This document shows, piece by piece, positions 46,247-57,211 of a stretch of DNA of 64,000 nucleotides. The notes beneath the pieces are model-generated. The model saw nothing but the letters and a program-made list of their open reading frames with translations, had not been told where the DNA came from and searched no databases. Numbering within the stretch: the stretch's first letter is position 1; the number at the start of each line of letters is the position of its first letter. The translations under genes were made by a program, and so were the position numbers. Origin of the DNA: Schistocerca nitens (lineage: Eukaryota; Arthropoda; Insecta; Orthoptera; Acrididae); NCBI RefSeq assembly GCF_023898315.1, contig NC_064622.1:79485387-79549386 (forward strand), given 5' to 3'.

Positions 46247-47201
46247 TACACATTATTTGTCAGGCTGCGAGCTAACATCCCAAAGACGTTCGGGCGCACA
46301 TGCGGTTCCTCTTCGTCGAAATGTCTTGGTTCAAACTCGTCTAGGGGTTGAACCGCACGTGTCGCATTACACTCCCTAAATTAGACACTTGCGAACTTTT
46401 GGTTACATTGTCTGGCTGATGGCAAATTTGCGAAACACAGAGTTAACATATATGATAACAGTAATAATAATATCGGGAACTAAATTAAAGACCCATAAAT
46501 GATGTAGGCCACACAGTTGCGATTTGGTTAGAATAATGTTTATTCAGATAGAAAACTAATAGCGAAAGTGGTGGTATTTAGAATTGCTATTACAATTGAG
46601 CGCATATCCATTTGACACAGTTCGATCACTCACAATCTCATCGCAAAACACAAGTCCAATACTCCTCCTCGATATTTACACGAAAAGTTGAAGTTCACAC
46701 CAGGTGCGCAGCTGCTCACCGTTCAGAGACTAAGTCCCGCGATACCGCACAACGCGAAGTTTTCTGAGTCGTTCCACTTCCTAGCTGCCTAAAAAGACCG
46801 GCTGTCCGCTTTCGCGTCTCAGTCCGAGCTGTACCCATTGGTGTCTCCAGCTGAACTGTCCGCTTCCGCGTCTGCACCAGAACTGTCCCTCTGCGCGTCC
46901 CCGGCCGCGTTTCCCGCGCGCCGAATATCCTCGCTCAACTGACTAGGACAGTTCCCCTTCCTGAAACCATCCATCTGATTGGCTACAGCTTATTCTACAT
47001 TGTTTTACGATATTTAAATAATCAAAGCTTGACAACTTTTATGTTCTAAATAAAGAAAGAATAATATCCATTACATAACAAACGTCATATTCTTTTACAT
47101 AAAACCAATACAGTTTCCTTCTTAGCTTTGACTGCCACGGCCAGTAGCATTGCACCAATGTGCTCTCTGATAAATAAAGAAAAAAAAGTAACTATTGTGC
47201 A
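45946..47201. other. Non-coding, with (AGT)n and a GC-rich repeat patch
   Basis: (AGT)n covers 46214-46246. At 46802-46920 a patch repeats CTGTCCGCTT(T/C)CGCGTCT and similar strings several times. This could be part of a solo LTR or regulatory DNA, but no LTR ends were found. Confidence 0.35.
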
Positions 47202-47214
47202 CTAAACTTTACAA

Positions 47215-47410
47215 ATGGCTCAAATGGCTCTAAGCACTATGGGGCTTAACATCTGAGGTCATCAGTCCCCTAGAACTTAGAACTACTTAAACCTAACCAA
47301 CCTAAAGACATCACACACATCCATGCCTGAGGCAGGATTCGAACCTGCGACCGTAGCGGTCGCGCGGTTCCTGACTGAAGCGCCTAGAACCGCTCGGCCA
47401 CTCCGGCCGG
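47215..47410 (-). mobile_element. Family A SINE, minus orientation
   Basis: Target duplication CTAAACTTTACAA at 47202-47214 and 47411-47423. Full-length. Confidence 0.92.
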
Positions 47411-47423
47411 CTAAACTTTACAA

Positions 47424-48244
47424 CAAATATTCTATTACCTAATGATTCAATAAGGTCTCATGGTGTCATCGTTCAGTGTGTTTTGTGTGGAGGAAATGAT
47501 GACCTGATGCTTAATTGAAAATACTGATAATTTATATTTACTATAGCTTTTAAACAAATAAAGTAACAGAGTTGATATTTACAACTTTTGTCATTTTAAT
47601 GATGCGCTTCCATATGGAATGTCGATCGTTAAGATCGACTAAAGCGTTCAGATTTTAGCATTCAGGTCTTTGTTACAAAACTTGTTAATTTCACTTTAAC
47701 AGTCAATCCTAAATTATTATAGATATGATGAATATTCAAGTTTTATTGGGATCACCATGAAAATTTATGGAGGATGGCAGATTAAAATTACTTGGGCTTC
47801 ATTCCTTCCATTACTACAGAATTAAATAGTTTCCATAAATGTTTCCCCTTATGGCCGATCTCAAGTCCGCCATATTTACCACTGCTACGTCTCCCTGGCC
47901 ACAAATGCCTCTACTGGATTTCTCTATGACGTAGGTTCTCGTCTGTCTCACTCGCACACTACAGCGCTTAGGCCTCAGTAGACAACATAGACAATAGACG
48001 CCCCATCTCGTGGTGAATCTGCGCCCTTTGTGGCACACAGTCCTGGACGACAGGGTTCGTTTCACATTTCCTGTAGGCGGACTCTTTCGACCATATATTT
48101 AAATGAGAGTACAATGCTCTTCAACTCACAAGGCCAACTAACTTTTACTGAACGCTGCACTGCACTTCAAACTGAGGTACATGACACTATTTTTCAGCTT
48201 ACCCACCAAGCCCCCGAAAACAACTGTCGCGACGTTCTACCAAC
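47424..48244. other. No gene recognised
   Basis: Intronic sequence. Short frames only. Confidence 0.3.
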
Positions 48245-48545
48245 TGTTTCATTTCCTCGACGACAGTAATCCACTGCATGAATTATATGAAAGCGAGGTG
48301 TAATCCACTCCTTGGTGACGGATCCATTCGAGAATCTCTGTGTGAACGTCCTTATCTTCGGAAAATCTGCGAGTGCTCCGAATTAGTTCTTCGACTGCTT
48401 GGACATTTCCTTCTGTAGGCTGTGTCGAATGGCCTTCCTTCACTATCATCATTGCCAACATCTGTGAGGCCTTGGTCAAATTGTTGGCACCGTTTAGTTA
48501 TGGCTGGCCGTGACGTTCCATTTGGTTCACATACCACCATAATCC
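48245..48545 (-). mobile_element. mariner-like N-terminal remnant
   Basis: The minus strand reads RPAITKRCQQFDQGLTDVGNDD and EGRPFDTAYRR, then in a shifted frame GNVQAVEELIRSTRRFSEDKDVHTEIL. This is the order of the N-terminal HTH, linker and second HTH of mariner-type transposases. The catalytic half is not present. Confidence 0.55.
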
Positions 48546-48560
48546 ACCGTTAATGGGCAC

Positions 48561-48871
48561 TATTTAGATATTTTGCCTACAACAATCGTAGTGTCCCACG
48601 TACTTCAACTTTTTCCACTTGGTGGGTCTTTTCACTCCCACACTGTGATGCAGCTATTGTCTGTAACGCAACAGAATTCTGTTTGTGGGGACGACACGTG
48701 TGGCATACTTTTTGAAGTCCTCGTAGAAGTAGCACTAATAGTAGTAGTAGTGGTAGTGTAACGCCGGAAATGCATATCCTCCTATTTCCATCTATTGTAC
48801 TATAATTTTTTATCCTTATTTTGTTACCTGAAGATATGACATTTCTGTGTCTTTATATATTGTAATTGTTT

Positions 48872-48949
<78 letters not shown>

Positions 48950-49789
48950 GTTTGTGAATATTATTTCTATTTATACGCTGGGTCTGGCCTAGGGAAAACT
49001 ATGCTATCGAACGAATACATCGATAGGTCGTGTGGAGAACAAAAGTGTTTAGGATCTTTGGCAGTGTTAACTCTGTCGCGTGGAACGAGAGCAGAGAGGG
49101 TCTGGCTGGGGTGGTGCAGTGGAGCAGGTGTGTTGTGTGACGCTCCCGCGAGTTGCCGCGCTTTCAGGGTTTGGCAGCATGTAATTGCGCTCGACTTGCT
49201 ATGATACTGTAGTTTCTAGCACGGTGTCGCGGACGGGAAGCATTCGCTGGCGCACATCAAGAGCCCGTTTTGCCTGGTGACCGTGTCGAGAAGGAGGCGC
49301 GCCAACACCCAGCGTCTGCAACAGCGACGGCCGACAATGAGTGACTGTCGCCACCTCCTCGATCGTCGGCTTCAAACCTTCAATCAACCAACAAGGAAGA
49401 TTGGAAGCACGTAAAGTTTTAGAACTGGATGGCAGACCTCAGCTTTTCAAACTGTTCAAATCACAAAATTACAGCAACGTAGCATGAACCTTTGTTGCTC
49501 ATTGTCCCAATTGCATTACCAAGCAGGGTCCCTTCCATTTCCGGAATGAACCCGAGTGTCGTTGAAATTCAAACGCCAGCATCCTTCGATTTCACTGCTT
49601 TAATTTCAAAGTTCAGTTAAGGTATTCATAGCTGGCTACAATATTTAGATTACACAAGCACAAATTAAGAGTGCGAGTTTTGTTACCGTATTTTAGCTTA
49701 CCTGTGACTGCAGCTCAGCTTGGTACGTATTAAATTTTACTATTGTTGTGCATTTTCAACTTCTCGCGGCGTAATGAATAATCCATTAA
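48561..49789. repeat. Non-coding, with long (TA)n microsatellite
   Basis: (TA)n covers about 48875-48945. The frame across it (48866-49204) is an artefact of the repeat. The sequence to 49789 holds no recognised gene. Confidence 0.7.
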
Positions 49790-52060
49790 ATTTCGGGCAT
49801 GCAGCCGCGCAAATAAAATTTCTTCTACTGATATTTCGGCCGCGTATCGTCCGGCCATCTTCAGAGCGAGTCACAAGACTGACGACAAGGTGCCAAGCGC
49901 CGCCTTGTATGCTCCACCGCGGCGGTACTGCGCATGCGGGTCACAGATGCTGGTCGGCGGCAGAGACATACGCTTACACATGCGCCGCCTGTGGCGAAGG
50001 CGTACGGACATTCGATGTGCTTATCGATGTTTGATCGGCGGCGGTGACACGATGACGACTTCTCTGCAATTTAATTACTCCAAGAGCCGGATTCCATGCT
50101 TTGTCCAAATTAAAACCATTATCTCCGTTTATTAAATTGTTGGCTAATCGAATTTCTATAGCTTCCTTGAATACAGATTCCCAAAAAGAAGAGGTGGATG
50201 TTAAAATCTTCACATCACTGTAATTCATGGTATGACCCGTATCAATACAATATTCGGCCACAGCTGACTTGTCTGGTTGTAATAAGCGTGTGTATCTTCG
50301 GTGCTCCACACACCTCTCATGAACGGTGCGTGTTGTTTGACCTATGTATGACTGCTCACAATTTCCGCAAGGAATCTGGTACACACCCGCCTTACGAAGC
50401 AGTAAATCGTCCTTCACAGAGCCGAGTAAAGCCGCAATCTTCGTGGGGGGCCGGAAGATCACCTTAACACAGTGTTTCTCAAGAATACGGCCTATCTTTG
50501 AAGAAAGAGCACCCACATAGGGTAGAAACGCCATAGATCTGAAGAAATTACTATCTTCTTCCCCATCACATACCTGCTTTTTAGGTTTTGCATCGAATGC
50601 TCTACGAATTTGTTGCGGAGAATAGCCATTCGATTTAAAAATACTCTTGAGGTATGTTAGCTCTCCTTGTAAATTGTCTTCATCGGATATGCAGTGCGCC
50701 CGATGCACTAAGGTCTTAAGGACACCCATGCTCTGAGAAGGGTGATGGCAGCTACTGGCATGAATGTATAGATTTGTGTGCGTTGGTTTCCGATATACGG
50801 CATGTCCTAATGTGCCATCACTTTTACGGCGAACGACAACATCCAGAAAGGGGAGGCAGCCGTCTTTTTCTATTTCCATAGCAAATTTAATGCTAGCATG
50901 GGTGGAATTCAAATGCTCAAGAAATCGATGTAATTCATCCATACCATGGGGCCATACCACGAATGTGTCGTCCACGTACCTCCAGAAGACCGTAGGTTTA
51001 AAACATGCTGAGTCCAGTGCCTTGTCCTCGAAGTCTTCCATGAATAAATTAGCTACCAGAGGGGAGAGGGGGCTTCCCATGGCAACACCGTCAATTTGCT
51101 CATAAAATTCACCATCAAACTGAAAATAAGATGATAAAAGCACATGTTCAAATAAGGCCGTAATGTTCTTATCAAAATGTTGGCTGATAAGAGCTAAAGA
51201 GTCTTTAAAGGTACCTTGGTGTATAATGATACTACGTCAAAACTAACAAGCACATCCATACTATTTAGCCTGACATTGCTAAGTCTCTGAATAAAATCCA
51301 TAGAATTACGAATGTGGTGACTACATTTTCCTACCAATGGTTTTAATAAGGAAGCTAAATATTTGGCACAAAAATATGTTGGTGAACCAATAGTGCTCGT
51401 TATAGGTCTCATAGACAAGTCCTCTAGACGCTCATCCTTACCCATTTTGTGAACTTTAGGAAGACCATAAAATCTCGGTGGTACTGCACCTCGTACTTTT
51501 AAACTTCTTATGACTTCCTTCGGTAGTGATGAAGCGTTCAGCAAGGCAGCAGTCCTTATTGTCACCTTGTTAGTAGGATCTTTGTTAATCTTCCGGTATG
51601 CACCATAACTAAGTAGACCACATATCTTTTCCTTGTAGGCTTCCTGAGGCAAAAAGGACGGTAGCATTACCTTTATCAGCACGCAGGACGACTGTATCAG
51701 TATCCTCACGCAGCTTTCGTATCACACGTCTTTCTTCCTTGGAAACGTTGCTTCTTTGTGGACGATGCTTCGTGATTGCTTGACAGGTTTCTCGTCTGAT
51801 TTCTTCCGCAGAATCCTCTGATAGTGGTCGGACAGCTTCTTCAATGGCACTGATGAAAGATGATATCGGCAAAGTCTTTGGAGTAGGGGCAAAATTTAGC
51901 CCTTTACTTAAGACAGACAACGTCAGAGAAAGAATTCGTTTTACTCGTCGGAAGTTGGACATTGTTTCTGAACATCTGTATCATCTGCATCTGAAGGTAG
52001 CAGCTGTTTTATCTCCTGACTCCTGGGACTGGATCGATGGCACGACATGGGCTAAGTCTG
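49790..52060 (-). mobile_element. Penelope-like retroelement with GIY-YIG endonuclease
   Basis: On the minus strand a single protein-coding region runs from about 52000 to 49974, with RT first and a GIY-YIG endonuclease after it, the order of endonuclease-bearing Penelope elements. The 3' flank (49790-49880) contains CTGAAGATGGCCGGACGATACGC and CGAAATATCAGTAGAAG, a configuration often seen at the ends of these elements. Frameshifts near 51210 and 51650 show it is inactive or nearly so. The 5' limit is uncertain. Confidence 0.85.
49974..51962 (-). pseudogene. Penelope RT and GIY-YIG protein, two frameshifts
   Basis: In order on the minus strand: LSKGLNFAPTPK (about 51895-51935), VVLRADKGNATVL (about 51655-51690), PPRFYGLPKVHKMGK (about 51440-51485), RPITSTIGSPTYFCAKYLA, VSFDVVSLYTKVPL with the first catalytic Asp (about 51205-51245). 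After a one-base shift come DGVAMGSPLSPLVANLFMEDF (about 51035-51100) and RYVDDTFVVW (about 50955-50985), the YXDD box. The C-terminal part has GVYQIPCGNCEQSYIGQTTRTVHERCVEH (50310-50395), a GIY-YIG nuclease with the CCHH-type linker. The last 389 codons (49974-51143) are uninterrupted. Confidence 0.88.
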
Positions 52061-52790
52061 ACTGGGTTCGCGAAGTGGCCACAAAAAGAAAGATTACCAA
52101 GTATAGCCGATTGGACCAGCCTTCTCAGGTGGACTCTGTTATTCGACGCCCTGTCATAAATTTTACAAACCTCTATATTTTCTAAGTATCCTTCATTGTA
52201 TACTTTATACACTTTTTAGTATTTGTTAAAAACGTTTTAATAATTTTTTCAATATCTGGCCCTTTATTATGCAATTTTGTTTCTCAGTAGAAAATCGCTT
52301 TTTGAGTTTTATCTCTATTCATTCTTGGTAAACGGAAGATCAGTCTATATCTAGTTCTGGGTAATACAAAGAGCTGTATGTGCATTAATTATCAAAGGTA
52401 TTTTTATGTACATAACTGATTGGGAAATACACTCACGTTGTACATTTAAAATCGCAAATAAGTTAACAGATTTTTAAGTGAAACTCAACAGCTTTTTTTC
52501 TTATTATTCATATGCCCATTTGTTGTAGTTTGAAATTTACATTCATGTTTTGTTTATCTGTCCTCGGAAACAAAACTCCATAGGTCAGAATGCATGAACT
52601 GTAAGTTACTAAAACACATTGGCCGTTTAATAATGATGACAGGACTCTGATAGCATTACCTTAGGATGACATTGCGTTTGGAAGTATCTTTATGTGCTCG
52701 CACCATTACAACTGAGAGTAAATAATCATTCCTAGAAATTTTGTGCTCGTTACACATTCCACAATGTTCTACGATACTGCAGTGCCTACT
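52061..52790. other. No gene recognised
   Basis: AT-rich intronic sequence, only chance frames. Confidence 0.3.
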
Positions 52791-52837
52791 TTATTCCGAA
52801 CTACGATGCAATGTTCCTCTGGATATGTGAAAATTTG

Positions 52838-52907
52838 TGCCGGACCCGCAATCGAACACAGATTTCGCTTTTGTTAGGAGCGGTCGCATTACCATCAGGC
52901 TCTCCAG
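52838..52907 (-). repeat. tRNA-like SINE head, antisense, uncertain family
   Basis: The complement reads GAGAGCCTGATGGTAATGCG then GTTCGATTGCGGGTCCGGCAC, a degraded A box and B box with CCGGCAC end. The preceding TTATTCCGAACTACGATGCA (52789-52808) recurs with few changes at 53292, so this is part of a dispersed repeat. Confidence 0.4.
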
Positions 52908-52983
52908 TCACGACTCCCGGTCCGATCCAAACTTCCATATGCCGTCAACCACATGTCTACACCCGTACTCGTACATCCATTGT

Positions 52984-53195
52984 CCGCAGCTCGTCGTCGT
53001 GCGGTAGCGTTCTCGCTTCCCACGCCCGGGTTCCCGGGTTCGATTCCCGGCGGGCTCAGGGATTTTCTCTGCCTCGTGGTGCCTGGGTGTTGTGTGATGT
53101 CCTTAGGTTAGTTAGGTTTAAGTAGTTCTAAGTTCTAGGGGACTGATGACCTCAGCAGTTGAGTCCCATAGTGCTGAGAGCCATTTGAACCATTT
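52984..53195 (+). mobile_element. Chimeric SINE: Gly-like tRNA head on the family A body
   Basis: The head (about 52990-53056) reads CGTGCGGTAGCGTTCTCGCTTCCCACGCC and GGTTCGATTCCCGG, which folds like a tRNA with CCC in the anticodon position, unlike the Ser/Leu-type head of all other family A copies here. A short linker follows (CAGGGATTTTCTCTGCCTCG). From 53093 on, the sequence matches the family A body and tail (GTGATGTCCTTAGGTTAGTT to GAGCCATTTGAACC). Perfect 12-bp target duplication TACATCCATTGT at 52972-52983 and 53196-53207 shows it moved as one unit. Confidence 0.88.
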
Positions 53196-53378
53196 TACAT
53201 CCATTGTGTGTACTCCCGTGCAGGCTAGTCATTTGACCGGGAAGGCGCTTTCTCGGTGTCGGCGGATAAACACGATATTGCATTGCCTATGTTATTCCGA
53301 ATTACGATTCAGCGTTCCTTTAGATGTGGAGGCATGGTTGACGAATTATAGACGTTTGACTGTAGCTGTGAGTCGCGC

Positions 53379-53445
53379 TCGGATAGCCTAGTGGTACCGC
53401 TCGCGATAAACGTGCAATCTGGGTTCGAGACCCAGTCCGGCCCAG
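53379..53445 (+). repeat. tRNA-like SINE head, further family
   Basis: GGATAGCCTAGTGGTACCGC (A box region) and GGGTTCGAGACCCAG (B box stem-loop) followed by TCCGGCC. The T-arm is perfectly paired but the anticodon arm is poor, so this is a SINE head rather than a functional tRNA gene. No target duplication was found. Confidence 0.45.
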
Positions 53446-53562
53446 ATTTTCATTGTCGTTATTCCATTATGTAGCTGATTGTTGTCCATACTCGCAACTG
53501 GGAATACATCTCATGTGTAATTTTCTCTTTTCACACCGAAATTCCTGGCATATGTTTCATGT

Positions 53563-53770
53563 TTATTGAGGACACTGTACCCTTATTGTATTTTGATCAG
53601 TTGTAAATTTGCTTGTGGTTTTCACTTTCTGTCTCTGCAAAGAGTTCTCTTGTTTTCCACTTGCTATGGTATTGCTGTCAACTCCGAAAATAATGATATT
53701 TTTCCCCTTACTGACACTGTTGGGAAGGTCATTTACGTAGCTCGCGAGCTGTATTGGTCCCAATGTGCTA
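53563..53770 (-). mobile_element. Non-LTR reverse transcriptase remnant
   Basis: The minus strand reads MGPIQLASYVNDLPNSV, then IIIFGVDSNTIASGK. This corresponds to the GPLLFLIYINDLP...FADDT region of non-LTR RTs, with the catalytic box degraded to FGVDS. About 60 codons remain. Confidence 0.5.
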
Positions 53771-54472
53771 CTGTGAGAGTTGCTTTACTAATTTACATGA
53801 GCTATTGTGAAAATGTGAAACATCAAACTAAGGCAACAATTTAGCTCTTCAGGATGGCAATGCGCTACCAAAAGACATCATGCTGAAATATTTAGTACAT
53901 ATTGAGTTGGGCAGCAAATTGTTTCACTTCTATTAATATCACTGTGTTACACAGATATTGCCAGTAAGAACGTCAAGAAAATTTAACAAGTGACTGATTC
54001 CTAGCATTTAGCAAGCAGTGTACGTATGTTGATTTCAGTAAACAACATACTTTTATGATTCAGTAGCATTTTAATATCAGTATTTAATAGGCTGACGTGG
54101 TTCGGCAGTATTGTCCCATCGTCGGATGCTCATATGCTAACTATACATTAATTTGTCTTATTACATTTACCACAGTGCGATGTTTTGTTATTGCTGAATG
54201 TCAATGAGGTTAGATGGCGAAATTCTGTCGGATGTCTGAGAAAAAATGCAGTCCGTTTCGGACATGTAGCGCTCTGAACATAATAAACATCGAACTTATT
54301 CAGATCTTTCTTGGAGGGGTTGGATCCAACAAATGCACCTCACTTATGTCAAATACTAACAGATAAAATATTTTATACTCAGCAGATGAGCAGCTGATAA
54401 TGGCAGAACCGCGTTATTCCTCGAATGATATTGAGATCAAAGCTCTACTGAATCAGGCAAGTGTGTTGTTTA
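53771..54472. other. No gene recognised
   Basis: Intronic sequence, nothing recognised apart from the adjacent transposon ends. Confidence 0.3.
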
Positions 54473-56956
54473 TAAGCTGACGTGACAAATGCCATGGGAT
54501 ACCTCCACATGTCGTGTCAGACGTATTTTTGCCAGAAGTACTGCAGCGGCTCGACGTGGTATGGACTCAACAAGTTGTAATAAGTCACCTGCAGGAATAC
54601 TGAGCCATGCTGACTGTAGTGCCGTCCATAACTGCGAAAGAGTTGCCGATGCAGGACGCTGTGCACAAAGTGAACTCTCGATTATCTCCCATAAACGTTC
54701 GACAGGATTTATGTCGGGCGATCTGGGTGGCCAAATTATTCACTCAAACTGTCCAGACTTTCCTTCAAACCAATCGTAAACGACTGTGGTCTTGTGATAT
54801 GACATCGTTGTCTGGGAACATGAACTTCATGAACGTCTGCAAACGGTCTCCAAGCAGCCGAACATAACCATTTTTAGTCAATGATCGGTTCAGTTGGACC
54901 AGAGAAACAGTCCATTCCGTGTAAACGCAACCTACACCATTATGGATCAACCAGCAGCTTGCACACGGTCTTTTTGACAGTTTGGATCCATGGTTTCGTG
55001 GGGTCTGCTCCACGCTCGTACCCTACGATCTGCTTTTACCAAATGAAATCGGGACTCGCCTGACAAGGGCACGGTTTTCCAGCCGTCTAGTGTCCAACCG
55101 ACATGGTCACGAGTCCAGGGGAGGCGCTGCAGGCGATGTCGTGCTGACAGCAAAGACACTCACGTCGCTCGTCTGCTGCCGTAGCCTACTGTACTAAATG
55201 ACATGTTCCGTAGATCATTTTCCTGATTATTTTATCGATGTGATGTGGAACAGGTCAGATTGCAAGATATATATACACACATGAATAGTGCTAATATTAA
55301 TATTTCAGAAATTTTAAGTTCTACACATGCAACTACATTTAGAGGTACAATCTCTTTTTTTTTTACCATTTCTGAAACAGAAACTCGTCCATGGAGTAGA
55401 AGGAGTCGTCCAAAAGAAATGATTTTAAGCTAGATTTAAAACTTGATCTGCTACCTACCAGACACTTTATGCTGTTGGGCAAATGATCAAAGATTTTTGT
55501 TGCTGAATAATGTACTCCTTTTTGAGCAACTGATAGCTTCAATAACGGATAGGAAAGGTCATTTTTCCCTCTAGTGTTGTACGTATGGACATCAATGTTC
55601 TTCGCAAATTGAGATGGATTATTTGTAACGAATTTCATTAGCGAATATATGTACTCCGATGGTGCAGTTAAAATACCTAACTCCTTGAAAATGTGCTACA
55701 TGACGTCCTTGGGTGAACACCACTAATTATTCTCACTGGTCTCTTTTGCGCAATCAATACTTTATATCTAAGTGGTGAGTTACCCCGGAAAATTATTCCA
55801 TAAGACATTATTGAGTGGAAATATGCAAAGTACGTTAGGAGGCTGATCTGTTTATTACCAAGACTAGCTATTATACGAAGAGTGAAAGACGCAGAACATA
55901 CTTGTTTAAGAAGCTCAGTAATATGCTTCTTCCAGTTCAAGCAGTCATCAATGTGAACGCCCCAAAATTTGGAGAAATATACCCTGTTAACTGAGCCCTG
56001 TTCATATGCTACATCAACTGTCGGTATGAGTCTATTCGGTGTACAGAACTGGATATAGTGAGTTTTTTCAAAATTAAGGGAGAGTTCATTTTCTGAGAAC
56101 CACTTAATAATTCTTTGAAAGACATCCTTCACAATATCTTCAGCTGCTTTTTCCGGAATGGGATTTATTATAACACTCGTGTCATCTGCAAAAAGTACTT
56201 CCGCTTGCTGAACGTTAAGTGGGAGGTCGTTCACATGAATAAGGAACAGCAGAGGACATAAAATTGAACCCTGTGGGACTCCCATTGTGACAACGCCCCC
56301 TTCACTAGAATTTACCACCCTCCCAACATCATTTGTGTTATTCAGCACAACCTTTTGCTTTCTGTTAATTAAGTATGAGTCAAACCAGCTGTGTGTATAG
56401 CCTTCAATTCCATAAAACCTGAGTTTTTCTAAGAGTGTGACATGATCCATACAGTCAAATGCCTTGGAGAGATCACAAAAAATACCAGCTGGCGATAATT
56501 TATTATTTAGGGCTTGTACTATTTGATGGGTAAATGTGTCATTCGTCCACATTGTTTTATGCGGTTATTTCACGCAATGTTGCCCGTCTGGTGGCATTGG
56601 AAACTCTATGCTGACGACACTGCCCTCTGTCGGTAAGTGAAGGCCGTCGGCCACTGCGTTGTCTGTTGTGAGAGGTAATGCCTAAAATTTGCTGTTATCG
56701 GCACAGTATTGACAATGTGGCTCTCGGAACGATAAATTCCCTAACGATTTCCGTAATGTAATGTTCCGTCCGTCTAGATCCAACTGTAATTCTCGTCGTG
56801 CAGCTGTAATCAAGTCGGAAACCTTTTCAGACGAGCCACCTGACTAGAGATGACATCTCCGCCATTCAGCTGTCCCTCTATACCTTGTGTACGCTATACT
56901 ACCGCCTTCTGTATATGTGCATATCACTATCCCATGACTGACGTCACCCCAGTGTA
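54473..56956 (-). mobile_element. Tc1-like transposon, fifth family, split by a retrotransposon
   Basis: The left end (GCTGACGTGACAAATGCCATGGGATA, 54476-54501) and right end (TATCCCATGACTGACGTCACC, 56928-56948) are imperfect inverted repeats. The C-terminal half of the transposase lies at 54560-55165 (minus: SRFHLVKADRRVRAW, NRSLTKNGYVRLLGDRLQTF, then a broken SPDINPVERL-like block near 54715). The N-terminal leader half lies at 56554-56900. Between them sits a Jockey-like insertion (55196-56553). Its right end is 105 bp upstream of exon 3. Confidence 0.7.
55196..56553 (-). mobile_element. Jockey-like non-LTR retrotransposon, 5'-truncated
   Basis: The 291-codon frame 55677-56552 has FCDLSKAFDCMDHVTLLEKL, MGVPQGSILCPLLFLIHVNDLP and VLFADDTSVI, so the catalytic box is intact. 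The downstream frame 55363-55638 has VHTYNTRGKNDLSYP and HLPNSIK. The two are separated by a frameshift near 55670. It lacks the endonuclease and the RT N-terminal part and begins at FTHQIVQALNN. It is inserted into the Tc1-like element. A relative is at 12446-14200. Confidence 0.8.
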
Positions 56957-57061
56957 CAGTCGGTTAAGACATCATACAGATCCATATAATACAGTCTAAT
57001 TTAAGCATCTTGACTGCTGATTTATGGTGATGCAAATCTGAAAGTTGATGAATGTCCACAG

Positions 57062-57211
57062 GTGAGGGCGTGAAGGTGGCTGTGAAGCGGAACGCGCAGA
57101 ACTGCGTCCCCAACACAACGTTCAAGCTGGACTGCAACACGTGCACTTGTAACAGCGCCGGCACCGGAGCACTCTGCAGCCTGAAGGGATGCCCGAAGCG
57201 CAGCCGCAGAG
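57062..57211 (+). CDS. Pacifastin-like inhibitor precursor, exon 3 (domain 2)
   Basis: Seen: 150 nt, phase 1 at both ends, acceptor CCACAG at 57056-57061 and donor AGAG|GTACGT. It encodes residues 61-110. After a linker ending in Lys69-Arg70 comes a six-Cys domain, C75-x9-C85-N-T-C88-T-C90-x8-C99-S-L-K-G-C104, then PKRSRR, a strongly basic segment. Known: dibasic sites separate the inhibitors in multi-domain pacifastin precursors. The residue after Cys99-Ser is Leu101, so the predicted reactive bond is Leu101-Lys102, as in chymotrypsin-directed members. Differences from domain 1 are one extra residue before the fifth Cys and Ser in place of the usual Thr after it. Inference: the gene yields at least two inhibitors with different specificities. 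Later exons lie beyond the window. Confidence 0.93.

Noticed and set aside
46500-47000. Solo LTR
   Set aside because: A GC-rich, internally repetitive patch is present, but no TG...CA ends or target duplication could be found.
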